DNA of 64,000 nt from Rusavskia elegans (Eukaryota > Ascomycota > Lecanoromycetes > Teloschistales > Teloschistaceae), in the NCBI GenBank assembly GCA_011316305.1, contig SAUG01000030.1, forward strand, positions 773,270 to 837,269. Reading direction: 5' to 3'. Numbering within the stretch: position 1 is the first letter of the stretch; every line of letters starts with the position of its first letter. The notes beneath the pieces are model-generated. The model searched no databases. It was not told the origin of the DNA and saw only the letters and a list, made by a program, of their open reading frames with translations. A program made the translations under genes and the position numbers. This document shows, one piece after another, positions 55,914 through 64,000 of this stretch.

Positions 55914-58900
55914 ATGGCGGCGGTCACATCCCTTGGTGTTCATAAGCCCTCAGCGCTTCCCTACCTGATTGCCGAAGGCATCCTGACGGAGGAGGCTGGA
56001 GAAGATTCGTACAAATGGCAGAGCGTCAACTCTGGAGGACTAAGTGGAGAGAACATCGAGGACGAATTGCTTTCTACTGATGACTGTGTCGTTTGGTCCC
56101 GTGGTGGTACAGTGCAGCGTATCTTCCGCTTTGATACGGAAAAGGAAGAAGTTACTCAAGCTATATTTGCCAGATTCCCTTCGCAAATTACTTCTGCTTC
56201 GAAGGGGGCTGGCTATCTGCATGTGGACAAACAATCGAGTTCAGAAAAGACCGTCCAAGAGCTTCAGAGGACCACCCCAGCCCGAGAGCTCCCCCAAGGT
56301 CATGGCGCCGACAACAAATCCCAACAACCGCCGGTAAAACGTACGACAGCGGTACCATCTACGGGCTTGCAACCAGACAAACACCGAGCTCTTATTGTGG
56401 TTCTAAGAACACAAGCGCACGTCTTTTTTCTTTCTGGGACGAGTCACATTGTGCATCTTCCGTTTGAAGTTGAAGCAGTGTTCCCCTTGACCCAGGGAAT
56501 CTTGCTTCAAAGAAGAGCTCCGCCCGATGAAGAGCAACGCGAACAGTCTCCCAACTCTCAGCGGGCCCCTGTGGCACCTCCCAACTCTTTTGCCTTCTCC
56601 CAGCACTCTGTTGGCGGATTGTCTGGCTCTCAGGCTTTCGCGACCGCTCCAGACCTTCGGCAGTATGACAATTCCAACGCGCCGTTTTCGTCCATTTTGG
56701 AAAAGATGTATCAAGGAGCAAGTAATGACAGGCGCAGAAAGCTACCTCGCCTTTATTCTCTCAGTGAACCCCTGAGTCAGTTTGGTACTGTTGGTGCCAG
56801 GCGGGCGAAACACGGTAATGCGTCGACTCAGCCGCGGCCAAGAACGTTCGAAAGTCTCGATGCTGAGGAAGAGTTGCTCTACGTATCTTCCAACGACGAA
56901 TTGGCAAGACCGCAATCAGTGATGCTATCCACAGAGCCCTTCTTACTTGCTGTGACCTTGAACCGACGCACCAACGCCGTGACTATCTGGAGTTTGACTA
57001 AGGCCGTCCAGGTCCACAAAGGATCCAATGGTCCCCGGATTGGACCCATCGCAAGCGGCACATTATCTCGTCGGCGCAGTTCACGCGGGCCAGGTGCGGC
57101 AACGGGTGCTAACACCCCAGTACCACGAGGGACCAACATGCGAGACAGCTTTGGAATGACAGGGGCTCGAGTGCTTACCGCAGAAGAACAGCATCCCCAC
57201 AACGTAGATGACATGTCCTCTCAGCTCGACACAGTCTTCGACAATCCCATTAACCCAGCCAAATCCTCAAGAAGGGTCAGCTCTCTGCTTGCGCGTGCGG
57301 AACTTTCCATGTCACAGGACAACGCTACATTCTCCGAACTTGCTGGAGGACATCGTGCCAGTCTTCATGCCCGCCGTGGTCCTTCATTCGGAGCAGACGG
57401 TACGCGATTGAGCTTGACTACAGATGTTGGAATGGGGGGTCCCCGGGTTCGTCCCCGAAAGGGAATCAGAGCCAGCTTCGAATCTCAAAGCTTTGTTGAA
57501 TCCGAAGGTGACGATGAGAATGATGCTCTTGATGACCTGGATGATCTGAACGGTTTCGATGCATTGGACATTGGTGACGCAACTTCCGGTCTGCGTCAGG
57601 AATATGGGCTGACTGAAATATACACCGTGTCACTCACACCCAAAGTCGATGTTCCTAAGCCAGGAGCAGGCCACAACGAGGCACCTACCGTATATACGTT
57701 ACGGCCGCCAAGCTCGAGTTTGCACGACGACGACAAAGAGCAACCAGTCTACCTATGCCTCACTGACCGGCGTACTCATATTTTCCTGTCTTTTCGCATT
57801 CAAGTGAGGGTTTCACAGCGTTCTGGAACCCACTCATACCATCGCAGATCGAGTACAGTCAACGCTTACAGTGGTTTGAATTACACTGCTCAGGTCACGA
57901 ACACAGCCCGACTGAATGGCGTGTTGAGCACGTGCAAGATAAAAGAACACGACACTGCGCGCATCTTAGTACTGGGAGAGGGCCAGAACGGGACACAGAA
58001 GCTGACGATGCATGCGCCTTGGAGTGTCCCATTCGATTTAGTACTTCCAGAGAGATTCAATGTCTACAATCCCACCAAGATTACGACCGGCGTATCATCA
58101 CGGCAAAAGCGAGAAGGAGGTTTTAGGCGAAAAATCAGTCAAGGCCCTCAGAGGTTGTCCCTTCTACAACACGCTAATAGCCAAGGAGAAGTAGATGTGG
58201 TGGATTCCGAAGGAGCAAGACATCGGTTGTACGTGCAGCTACAGCCCCGTAATCCTCTCGCTAAGAAGGCCATCGAGACGTGTGATGCTGTCATGCCTTT
58301 ATTTGGGGATCGGCGAGAGGTTATATTGGGTGCTTGGTGGACTGTTGTCACCTGGTTACGATCTCGTCAGGACGTAGAGCCCGACATCGAATGGACAGCT
58401 CTGGTGGTCGTGTTATTCTCTATGTCGATCGGTTCCATTCCAAATTGGCATGCAGATACTCCATCCCGGCAGAAGAGGCGCAAGGTAGGATTGCTGAGAT
58501 CCAGTAGTGGTGCCAATACGGATCTCGAGAGCTGGGAAGCTATGATGAGCCAAGAAGCTGGCAATCTAGGCTCGTCGCCACTATGGATGCAGGATACAGC
58601 ATGGGAATGGGTCGCAGAACGGGAACCTTCGTCTAAGGTACCACAAGCTTCTGTCAGATCTTCTTTACCTATGCGGCCTCTGGCGTCCTCGACCGCTGCG
58701 GCCCTTCCGCCGCCGAAGAAGGTCGCCTATATCCTTCATTGCGCTGTCCTTGCTCGAGAAGCTATCAAATCAAGTTTGGGAAGTACTGGTGTCGTCCACG
58801 AACCGCCAATACTGCCATTCATAGCCTCTCAAGACTCTGAAACGTGTGGTATGATTACAGCAAATCTGCTAGTCGGTCTCCATCTGCTGAGGGAAGAACT

Positions 58901-61900
58901 GAAACTAGACATCCTTGCTACAAGCAAGGTGCACTTGATGGCGCCAATTCTTGCGCAATTAGGAGGATGGCTTGGATGGAAGTCTTGGGGCTTCAAAGAG
59001 CCAGCTTACTATGCCTTCGAAAGCTCCGATATGGAGAATTGGATGTTCAATGAGTCGACTATGACTGGCAGAGGGATCGCCTCAAATCAGCCCTTCGAAC
59101 CTCCGTCGATATTCCAGCATCTCGAGAAAAGATACAAGTGCTCAAAAATCCAGCCATTCATCACTCTACTTGATCTTGTCGATTCGTCCGCGGGGTCAAA
59201 TCGACGGTCAGCATCATCAGATGCTTTGAGGGCGCGCCTACGAAGACTGACTCCAAGAACTGTAGCAGTACTAAAGCCGTTCACGACTGGTCACCAGGAT
59301 ATGCAGTTCTCCTTGGACGACATGATTTCCTCAGAGATCGACTCTTTGCTTCTCGAAACGCTTCCAGAGAGCATTGCTGCGCCTTTCCGCTCCTCCATGT
59401 CGGACTCCCAATTACTGCCCTCTTCAAATTGGGGAGACAGGATCTTAAGCATGATTGGGCGAGACGACCTGAGCAGGCTAGGCCAAATTGAAGTGAGCGA
59501 CAAACTCTCTGTGAAGTCGCTTGGCACAAGTACAATCTCATCGACGCGGGATGTTCATGCCGTCTGCACGTCCGCGGCCGAGATAGAATCTGTTGGGGCA
59601 TACGATGGTTCTGAGGAAGCGGACAGACAGTCCATCACGCGGATGATATTCAAGGACGATCAGCGCTTTGCCGAAGCCGCGAGGCTGGTTCACCCCCTTA
59701 CAGCACCGACCGCTCGGTGCGAGCCTGAGCCAGCTTGGTCCGATACAGAATTGTTAGAAGCTCAGCAGGAGCTGGTGAAAATCATCGCTACCCGAACACT
59801 CTCCGTTTCCCTCGGTCGTAGCCTCCTTTTTTACAGCGCTCGATTCCCACTCATCACCGAAAAGTTTCCAATTCACGGATTCACTTTAAGCTGTGTCATG
59901 AAACCCAGCAATACCACGGTCACGGCCGACAGGACCGCATACACCGAAGAGAAAGTGTCTTGGGCCTTTTTCCACGCCGGTGTTGAAGCTGGATTGAGTA
60001 TCTCCAAGAAGGCCAAGGGTATCGATACATCATGGATACTTTTCAACAAACCCCACGAGCTCAAAAATCGCCATGCTGGATTCTTGCTGGCCTTGGGCTT
60101 GAATGGGCACATGAGGAACCTCGCTAAATGGGTGTGCTATAGCTACTTGACACCTAAGCATCCCATGACCTCTATTGGATTCCTGCTCGGCATATCGGCG
60201 TCCTACCTGGGGACCATGGATGGCAACGTTACCAGATTACTGTCTGTCCATGTCACTCGAATGCTGCCCCCTGGTGCGGCTGAGCTAAACCTCTCACCTC
60301 TAACGCAGACGAGTGGGATCATGGGCATCGGCCTCTTGTATTGCAACACGCAACACCGGAGGATGAGTGAGATCATGCTTTCCGAAATTGAAAACACGAC
60401 TCAGGAAGAGAATGCGAATCCTCTGGAGGACTTCCGAGACGAAGGGTACAGACTAGCAGCTGGCTTCGCTCTTGGTTATATCAACTTAGGGCACGGCAGA
60501 GATCTCAGAGGACTTCACGACATGCAGATTGTGGAGCGATTGCTCGTTCTCGCCATTGGGACTAAGAAGGCCGATCTGGTTCATATACTGGACAAGGCCA
60601 CGGCTGCTGCGACGGTAGCTATCGCTCTTATTTTCATGAAGACTAACGATATCACTCTGGCTCGCAAGATTGACGTCCCGGATACGATCCATCAATTCGA
60701 CTACGTCCGCCCTGATATTTTGTTGCTGCGGACAGTGGCTCGCCACCTCATCATGTGGGATCACATCCGCCCGGACGCCGCATGGATGCACAAAAGTATG
60801 CCATTGGCCTTCCAATCTAGACGCCAGCTGGATGCTCGTTCTATCGGCAGCCAGGATTTGCCCTACCTGAACATTCTCGCCGGTTTGAGTCTGAGCCTCG
60901 GCCTTCGCTACGCAGGCACTGGCCTTCTAGATGTCCGAAACCTCCTGTGCGGTCAACTCGATCAGTTCATGTGTATCTGCCGTATGCCGAGCACCAACTA
61001 CGACAAAAGACTGACGCAGATCACAGCTCGAAATTGTCAGGATACTGTTGCTCTTGCGGCAGCTTGTGTTATGGCTGGCACCGGTGATCTCCAAGTTTTC
61101 CGCCGCCTGCGCGCTCTCCACGGCCGAACCGATGCAGAGACCCCGTTTGGAAGCCATCTTGCAGCTCACATGGCGATCGGTCTTCTCTTCCTTGGTGGCG
61201 GAACGCATAGCCTTAGTACCTCGAACATCGCCGTCGCCTCTCTCCTGTGTGCATTTTACCCTCTGTTCCCAACGACAGTACTCGACAATAAGTCACACCT
61301 CCAAGCCTTCCGTCACTTCTGGGTTCTTGCCGCAGAACCACGATGCCTCGTCATTCGCGATATCGATACCAACCGACCGCTACCGCTACCGGTGATAGTC
61401 AAACTCCGGAGTGGTGTTACCTTGCCACTGACCGCGCCCTGCCTACTCCCAGACTTTGAGACAATTGCGACAATTGTGTCTAACGATCCGGAATTTTGGC
61501 CTGTGACTCTGGATATCGCCGGGAACCCTCTTCATTTCTCGGCCTTGAAACATCATCAGACGATTCTTGTGCGGCGGCGCGCTCCAGGCGATGCCCATGC
61601 TTGCGTCTTCAGTGCAACGATGCTTGCTCTGAATGACGCACAGTCTGCAGGTCAATTGAGTCGACAAGCTTTCGATTGGATTTTCACCCTGCCGGCGTTT
61701 CGAGAATTGGATCGAGCGAGCCAAGCGCTTGTTCTGCCGGTCGATCTGGCAAACGTAATGGGCCAGGCCTCGCGAGGTTCTGCGGTCGACGATTCACTTG
61801 TCCTGAGTACGGGGTGCATCCAAAGTGGGCGAAGCGAAAGATTGTGGAATCTGCGCCTGTTGTTTGCGTGGGCCGATGCGCTGAGTGCGAGGAATAGGCG

Positions 61901-61982
61901 ATGGGCTGGGTTGAAAGAGGAGTTTGTGACTAAGTTGCGGGCGGAACTGTGTTTGAAGCTTACTGCTGAGCATGGGGGATGA
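55914..61982 (+). CDS. APC1: Anaphase-promoting complex subunit 1 (Apc1/BimE/Cut4)
   Basis: A single 6-kb exon of 2022 residues from the ATG at 55914 (MAAVTSLGVHKPSALPYLIA); the frame is open upstream only through non-ATG codons. Apc1 features include an N-terminal region with SDDEL-type acidic and Ser-rich inserts (about 160-560). A helical middle follows (MITANLLVGLHLLREELKLD near residue 982). The C-terminal third carries proteasome/cyclosome (PC) repeats: GIMGIGLLYCNTQHRRMSEI near 1466, YRLAAGFALGYINLGHGRDL near 1514, LAGLSLSLGLRYAGTGLL near 1655 and AHMAIGLLFLGGGTHSLSTS near 1750. It is the largest scaffold subunit of the APC/C ubiquitin ligase, which drives anaphase and mitotic exit. 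The length matches filamentous-fungal BimE. The lack of introns over 6 kb is notable beside its intron-rich neighbours. Confidence 0.95.
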   Translation: MAAVTSLGVHKPSALPYLIAEGILTEEAGEDSYKWQSVNSGGLSGENIEDELLSTDDCVVWSRGGTVQRIFRFDTEKEEVTQAIFARFPSQITSASKGAGYLHVDKQSSSEKTVQELQRTTPARELPQGHGADNKSQQPPVKRTTAVPSTGLQPDKHRALIVVLRTQAHVFFLSGTSHIVHLPFEVEAVFPLTQGILLQRRAPPDEEQREQSPNSQRAPVAPPNSFAFSQHSVGGLSGSQAFATAPDLRQYDNSNAPFSSILEKMYQGASNDRRRKLPRLYSLSEPLSQFGTVGARRAKHGNASTQPRPRTFESLDAEEELLYVSSNDELARPQSVMLSTEPFLLAVTLNRRTNAVTIWSLTKAVQVHKGSNGPRIGPIASGTLSRRRSSRGPGAATGANTPVPRGTNMRDSFGMTGARVLTAEEQHPHNVDDMSSQLDTVFDNPINPAKSSRRVSSLLARAELSMSQDNATFSELAGGHRASLHARRGPSFGADGTRLSLTTDVGMGGPRVRPRKGIRASFESQSFVESEGDDENDALDDLDDLNGFDALDIGDATSGLRQEYGLTEIYTVSLTPKVDVPKPGAGHNEAPTVYTLRPPSSSLHDDDKEQPVYLCLTDRRTHIFLSFRIQVRVSQRSGTHSYHRRSSTVNAYSGLNYTAQVTNTARLNGVLSTCKIKEHDTARILVLGEGQNGTQKLTMHAPWSVPFDLVLPERFNVYNPTKITTGVSSRQKREGGFRRKISQGPQRLSLLQHANSQGEVDVVDSEGARHRLYVQLQPRNPLAKKAIETCDAVMPLFGDRREVILGAWWTVVTWLRSRQDVEPDIEWTALVVVLFSMSIGSIPNWHADTPSRQKRRKVGLLRSSSGANTDLESWEAMMSQEAGNLGSSPLWMQDTAWEWVAEREPSSKVPQASVRSSLPMRPLASSTAAALPPPKKVAYILHCAVLAREAIKSSLGSTGVVHEPPILPFIASQDSETCGMITANLLVGLHLLREELKLDILATSKVHLMAPILAQLGGWLGWKSWGFKEPAYYAFESSDMENWMFNESTMTGRGIASNQPFEPPSIFQHLEKRYKCSKIQPFITLLDLVDSSAGSNRRSASSDALRARLRRLTPRTVAVLKPFTTGHQDMQFSLDDMISSEIDSLLLETLPESIAAPFRSSMSDSQLLPSSNWGDRILSMIGRDDLSRLGQIEVSDKLSVKSLGTSTISSTRDVHAVCTSAAEIESVGAYDGSEEADRQSITRMIFKDDQRFAEAARLVHPLTAPTARCEPEPAWSDTELLEAQQELVKIIATRTLSVSLGRSLLFYSARFPLITEKFPIHGFTLSCVMKPSNTTVTADRTAYTEEKVSWAFFHAGVEAGLSISKKAKGIDTSWILFNKPHELKNRHAGFLLALGLNGHMRNLAKWVCYSYLTPKHPMTSIGFLLGISASYLGTMDGNVTRLLSVHVTRMLPPGAAELNLSPLTQTSGIMGIGLLYCNTQHRRMSEIMLSEIENTTQEENANPLEDFRDEGYRLAAGFALGYINLGHGRDLRGLHDMQIVERLLVLAIGTKKADLVHILDKATAAATVAIALIFMKTNDITLARKIDVPDTIHQFDYVRPDILLLRTVARHLIMWDHIRPDAAWMHKSMPLAFQSRRQLDARSIGSQDLPYLNILAGLSLSLGLRYAGTGLLDVRNLLCGQLDQFMCICRMPSTNYDKRLTQITARNCQDTVALAAACVMAGTGDLQVFRRLRALHGRTDAETPFGSHLAAHMAIGLLFLGGGTHSLSTSNIAVASLLCAFYPLFPTTVLDNKSHLQAFRHFWVLAAEPRCLVIRDIDTNRPLPLPVIVKLRSGVTLPLTAPCLLPDFETIATIVSNDPEFWPVTLDIAGNPLHFSALKHHQTILVRRRAPGDAHACVFSATMLALNDAQSAGQLSRQAFDWIFTLPAFRELDRASQALVLPVDLANVMGQASRGSAVDDSLVLSTGCIQSGRSERLWNLRLLFAWADALSARNRRWAGLKEEFVTKLRAELCLKLTAEHGG

Positions 61983-62063
61983 ATTGAGGAGCTTTGATGT
62001 GGCTGTAGCGGCATTCACCTCGTTCGATTAAGCGTAGCATGATACCCAGCAGCTCATATAATC

Positions 62064-63848
62064 TTATCTACCTCTCGGCAGAGCACCTTCGTCGGCATGA
62101 ACATCGTCGACCAAGCTGCCTCTGTGAATGAGATCTCCAAGATTTGGTCTGAGTGGCCAGTCAAACCACGCTTTGGTAAGCCCATACGCCATTTCTGGAG
62201 TCAAACGATGAATGGTCAAATCAAGTATATCACGTTCGCCACCTCGTGTGGGGTCTGTAAGGGAAGGTACTTTCGGAGTCACAGCGGCAAAGGCGCCTGG
62301 AGCGATCCGGTCCAGCACTGTGAGGTTGTCCCCTCGGTTGTGCCATAAAGCTGTCGTGAGCATGCGGAGAAATAAAAGCTGGGCGCCTGTCAATCGGTAC
62401 GGGAGTGGATGTCTGGGTTGGATGTCCAACAGGCGGAGGTTTCTTTCTGGGTAGAATTCTTCTTTGTAGGCTTTCAGGGGTTCTGCAGTACGGTGATCCC
62501 ACATTAGTAGAGGCGGGTTGGATGAGTATGCTTTCCGATCATGCTTGAAGAATTCGAATTCGTCACGGGTGGCGTGCCCCTTTGTATTGTCCAGGCGTTC
62601 CTGAAGTTTTTTCTTTTTCTGCTGGAGTTTTTCTAAAGCGGCTGTTCGTTGAGGGTCTGTTAAGTCAGGAGCATGGGCTTCAAGATCAAGTGCATCGATC
62701 TCAGCTTGTTCTTGCAGCAATCCCTCAATCAATGCCGTCTGTTTCTGTACGTGCTTGAAATTCCTTTCCAGTTCCAAAAAGCGGGCGAACTTAGGGTCTT
62801 CGACGATCTTTTTGGGTACTTTCTGAAGACTGTGTCTGCCTTTGCTACCTTTGGGCACATCTTTGAACTTCTCCCTTAGATCCTCGAGCTCTTCGTGCCA
62901 GCCGCGAGCTCGTGTCGATGTGGCTTCCGCTTCCCCTCCGGCGCCTTTACTTTTCGATCGGCCAACTGCTTCTCTGATTTGCTTCTGAAGGTCTGTCTCA
63001 CGCCCAGGTGGAATTGAAACCCCTGACTCTTCCATGAGCTTGGCGACGCGCTTGCCGCTGTCAAGTTCAACGACTTGATTTCGCTTTGTTTGCTTCGCTA
63101 AGACCGACTCATCGGAACCAACTATCTCCTCGATTTGACATGTCATTTCCATCAGGAGTGATAATTTGGTGCGATATCGGATGGTGCGTGGTAAGATGGA
63201 GGTGGAATCTTTCTCAGGACACCACAAGAGCATTCGAACAGGTCCACCCGCGTGGAAGGTAGCACCATTTGCAATGTCGCTGGCCCAGTAGAGAAGTTTA
63301 ACATGAGTCCTAGGTATCGCACTTCCAGAATATCGATGAGCTGAAAAGGCAGTATTGGCAAGGAATAGGATGGACCGCTTTGGTCCTGTGGAGTCCTGCG
63401 CGTTGAACGCGGGCAAAAGTCCTTCGGCCACATAGCGGTCGGGATCCCAGGCCTCAAGTTGAGGCCAATCCAGCAGCTTGTATCGAGAAGATGGTTCCTT
63501 AACGAGTGGCTCCAAGTGACGGAGAAAGGGACTGGAGGGAGGCTCGGCAAGAAGATGTTGACGGGGTTTGACTATGTCATGTATTTTGGAAGACCAGAGT
63601 CCGATTCCTGGGTTGATGTCGATGATTGTACATCCCTTGTATTTCTGAAGAGAGGGAGCGAGCCGAGCAAGTGCATCGTCTAAGTCTGGTTATTTTTCGA
63701 GATCTGAGACATAATGAGATCTGGTCGACGTACCACATAGCTGAGGACTTACAACGTCTGTCCGAGATTTAACATTGGGCAAGTTAGACCTCAAGCTTTT
63801 GGCAAGTCTGACAAAAGGATTTGATGCGGCTTGGAAAGCCTTTGCCAT
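62064..63848 (-). CDS. MTF1: Mitochondrial transcription factor Mtf1 / rRNA dimethyltransferase-like protein
   Basis: Two exons (63848..63734, 63685..62064; 48-nt intron) give 578 residues. The N-terminus (MAKAFQAASNPFVRLAKSLR) looks mitochondrial. It is followed by VVSPQLCDLDDALARLAPSL and the methyltransferase-fold motif I, CTIIDINPGIGLWSSKIH, with HLLAEPPSSPFLRHLEPLV after it. Later come ARATEATS-type linkers, a long Lys/Glu coiled-coil stretch (AALEKLQQKKKKLQERLDNT), and the C-terminal LLDIQPRHPLPYRLTGAQLL with GDNLTVLDRIAPGAFAAVTP. In yeast Mtf1 helps the mitochondrial RNA polymerase open promoters and is derived from KsgA/Dim1 methyltransferases. The long insert is typical of filamentous ascomycetes. 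It is convergent with APC1, with about 80 bp between the stops. Confidence 0.85.
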
Positions 63849-63932
63849 CAATATTGTATGATTGGAGTGACGAGCAAAAGACTTCCTATCGTGAACGAGG
63901 TGACATGAGTTTCCCGGCGGCGATCTTCATGG

Positions 63933-63995
<63 letters not shown>

Positions 63996-64000
63996 ATCTC
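63849..64000. repeat. Terminal poly-C run (63935..63995)
   Basis: The window ends with 61 uninterrupted C followed by ATCTC. Before it lies ordinary upstream sequence of the Mtf1-type gene. Confidence 0.9.

Overview
This window looks like nuclear DNA of a filamentous ascomycete, most likely a Dothideomycete. The genes are compact and carry many short introns of about 45-70 nt, with CTRAY-like branch sites and GT-AG or occasional GC-AG ends. They encode fungal proteins such as a HET-domain protein, a DUF6594 membrane protein, a PTH11/rhodopsin-type membrane protein, Jjj1, Sqs1 and a filamentous-type mitochondrial transcription factor. Exon coordinates were derived by hand from reading frame, splice sites and remembered family motifs. 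The models whose exon lengths sum to a multiple of three with an intact frame are the most reliable.

Layout. 0.3-3.9 kb: an SPX-RING ubiquitin ligase divergent from the ribosome-biogenesis J-protein Jjj1. 4.4-8.2 kb: a 35-residue Cys-rich microprotein behind a clear TATA box, a DUF6594 membrane protein, and a probable mitochondrial protein. 8.8-12.4 kb: an MFS transporter and an O-methyltransferase in tandem, a possible small accessory-metabolism pair. 13.3-15 kb: a rhodopsin-type membrane protein. 16.6-20.3 kb: a HET-domain gene broken by an in-frame stop, with a 509-bp TA-flanked inverted-repeat element just upstream and a 683-bp fold-back element with a duplicated target site beyond it. 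20.5-21.2 kb: a secreted protein gene shifted in frame at a run of ten C. 22-27.1 kb: housekeeping genes in two divergent pairs, KGD2 with a complex I LYR subunit (NDUFB9 type), and histones H2A with H2B. 27.5-34.7 kb: ATG4, SQS1 and a secreted protein. 34.9-40.2 kb: a coding-like region with a one-base frame break, then a large mucin-like secreted protein. 41.5-46.6 kb: a PB1-like/UBA protein and a conserved low-complexity protein. 47.2-52.5 kb: eIF2A and a Nup37-like nucleoporin, convergent. 52.8-55.8 kb: decayed or unassigned sequence with relatives of an intron from the mucin-like gene. 55.9-63.8 kb: APC1 and, convergent to it, an Mtf1-type mitochondrial transcription factor. The window ends in 61 consecutive C.

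Most genes are core cell functions (translation, ribosome assembly, chromatin, autophagy, cell cycle, mitochondria). They are interrupted by two patches that look accessory: MFS/OMT/HET with transposons at 9-21 kb, and the fast-evolving secreted-protein and relic loci at 33-40 kb and 44-55 kb. The most unusual signals are two related, hairpin-forming intron sequences at 38.3 and 53.4 kb (introner-like candidates), the two MITE-like insertions next to a broken HET gene, and two probable GC-AG introns in conserved genes.
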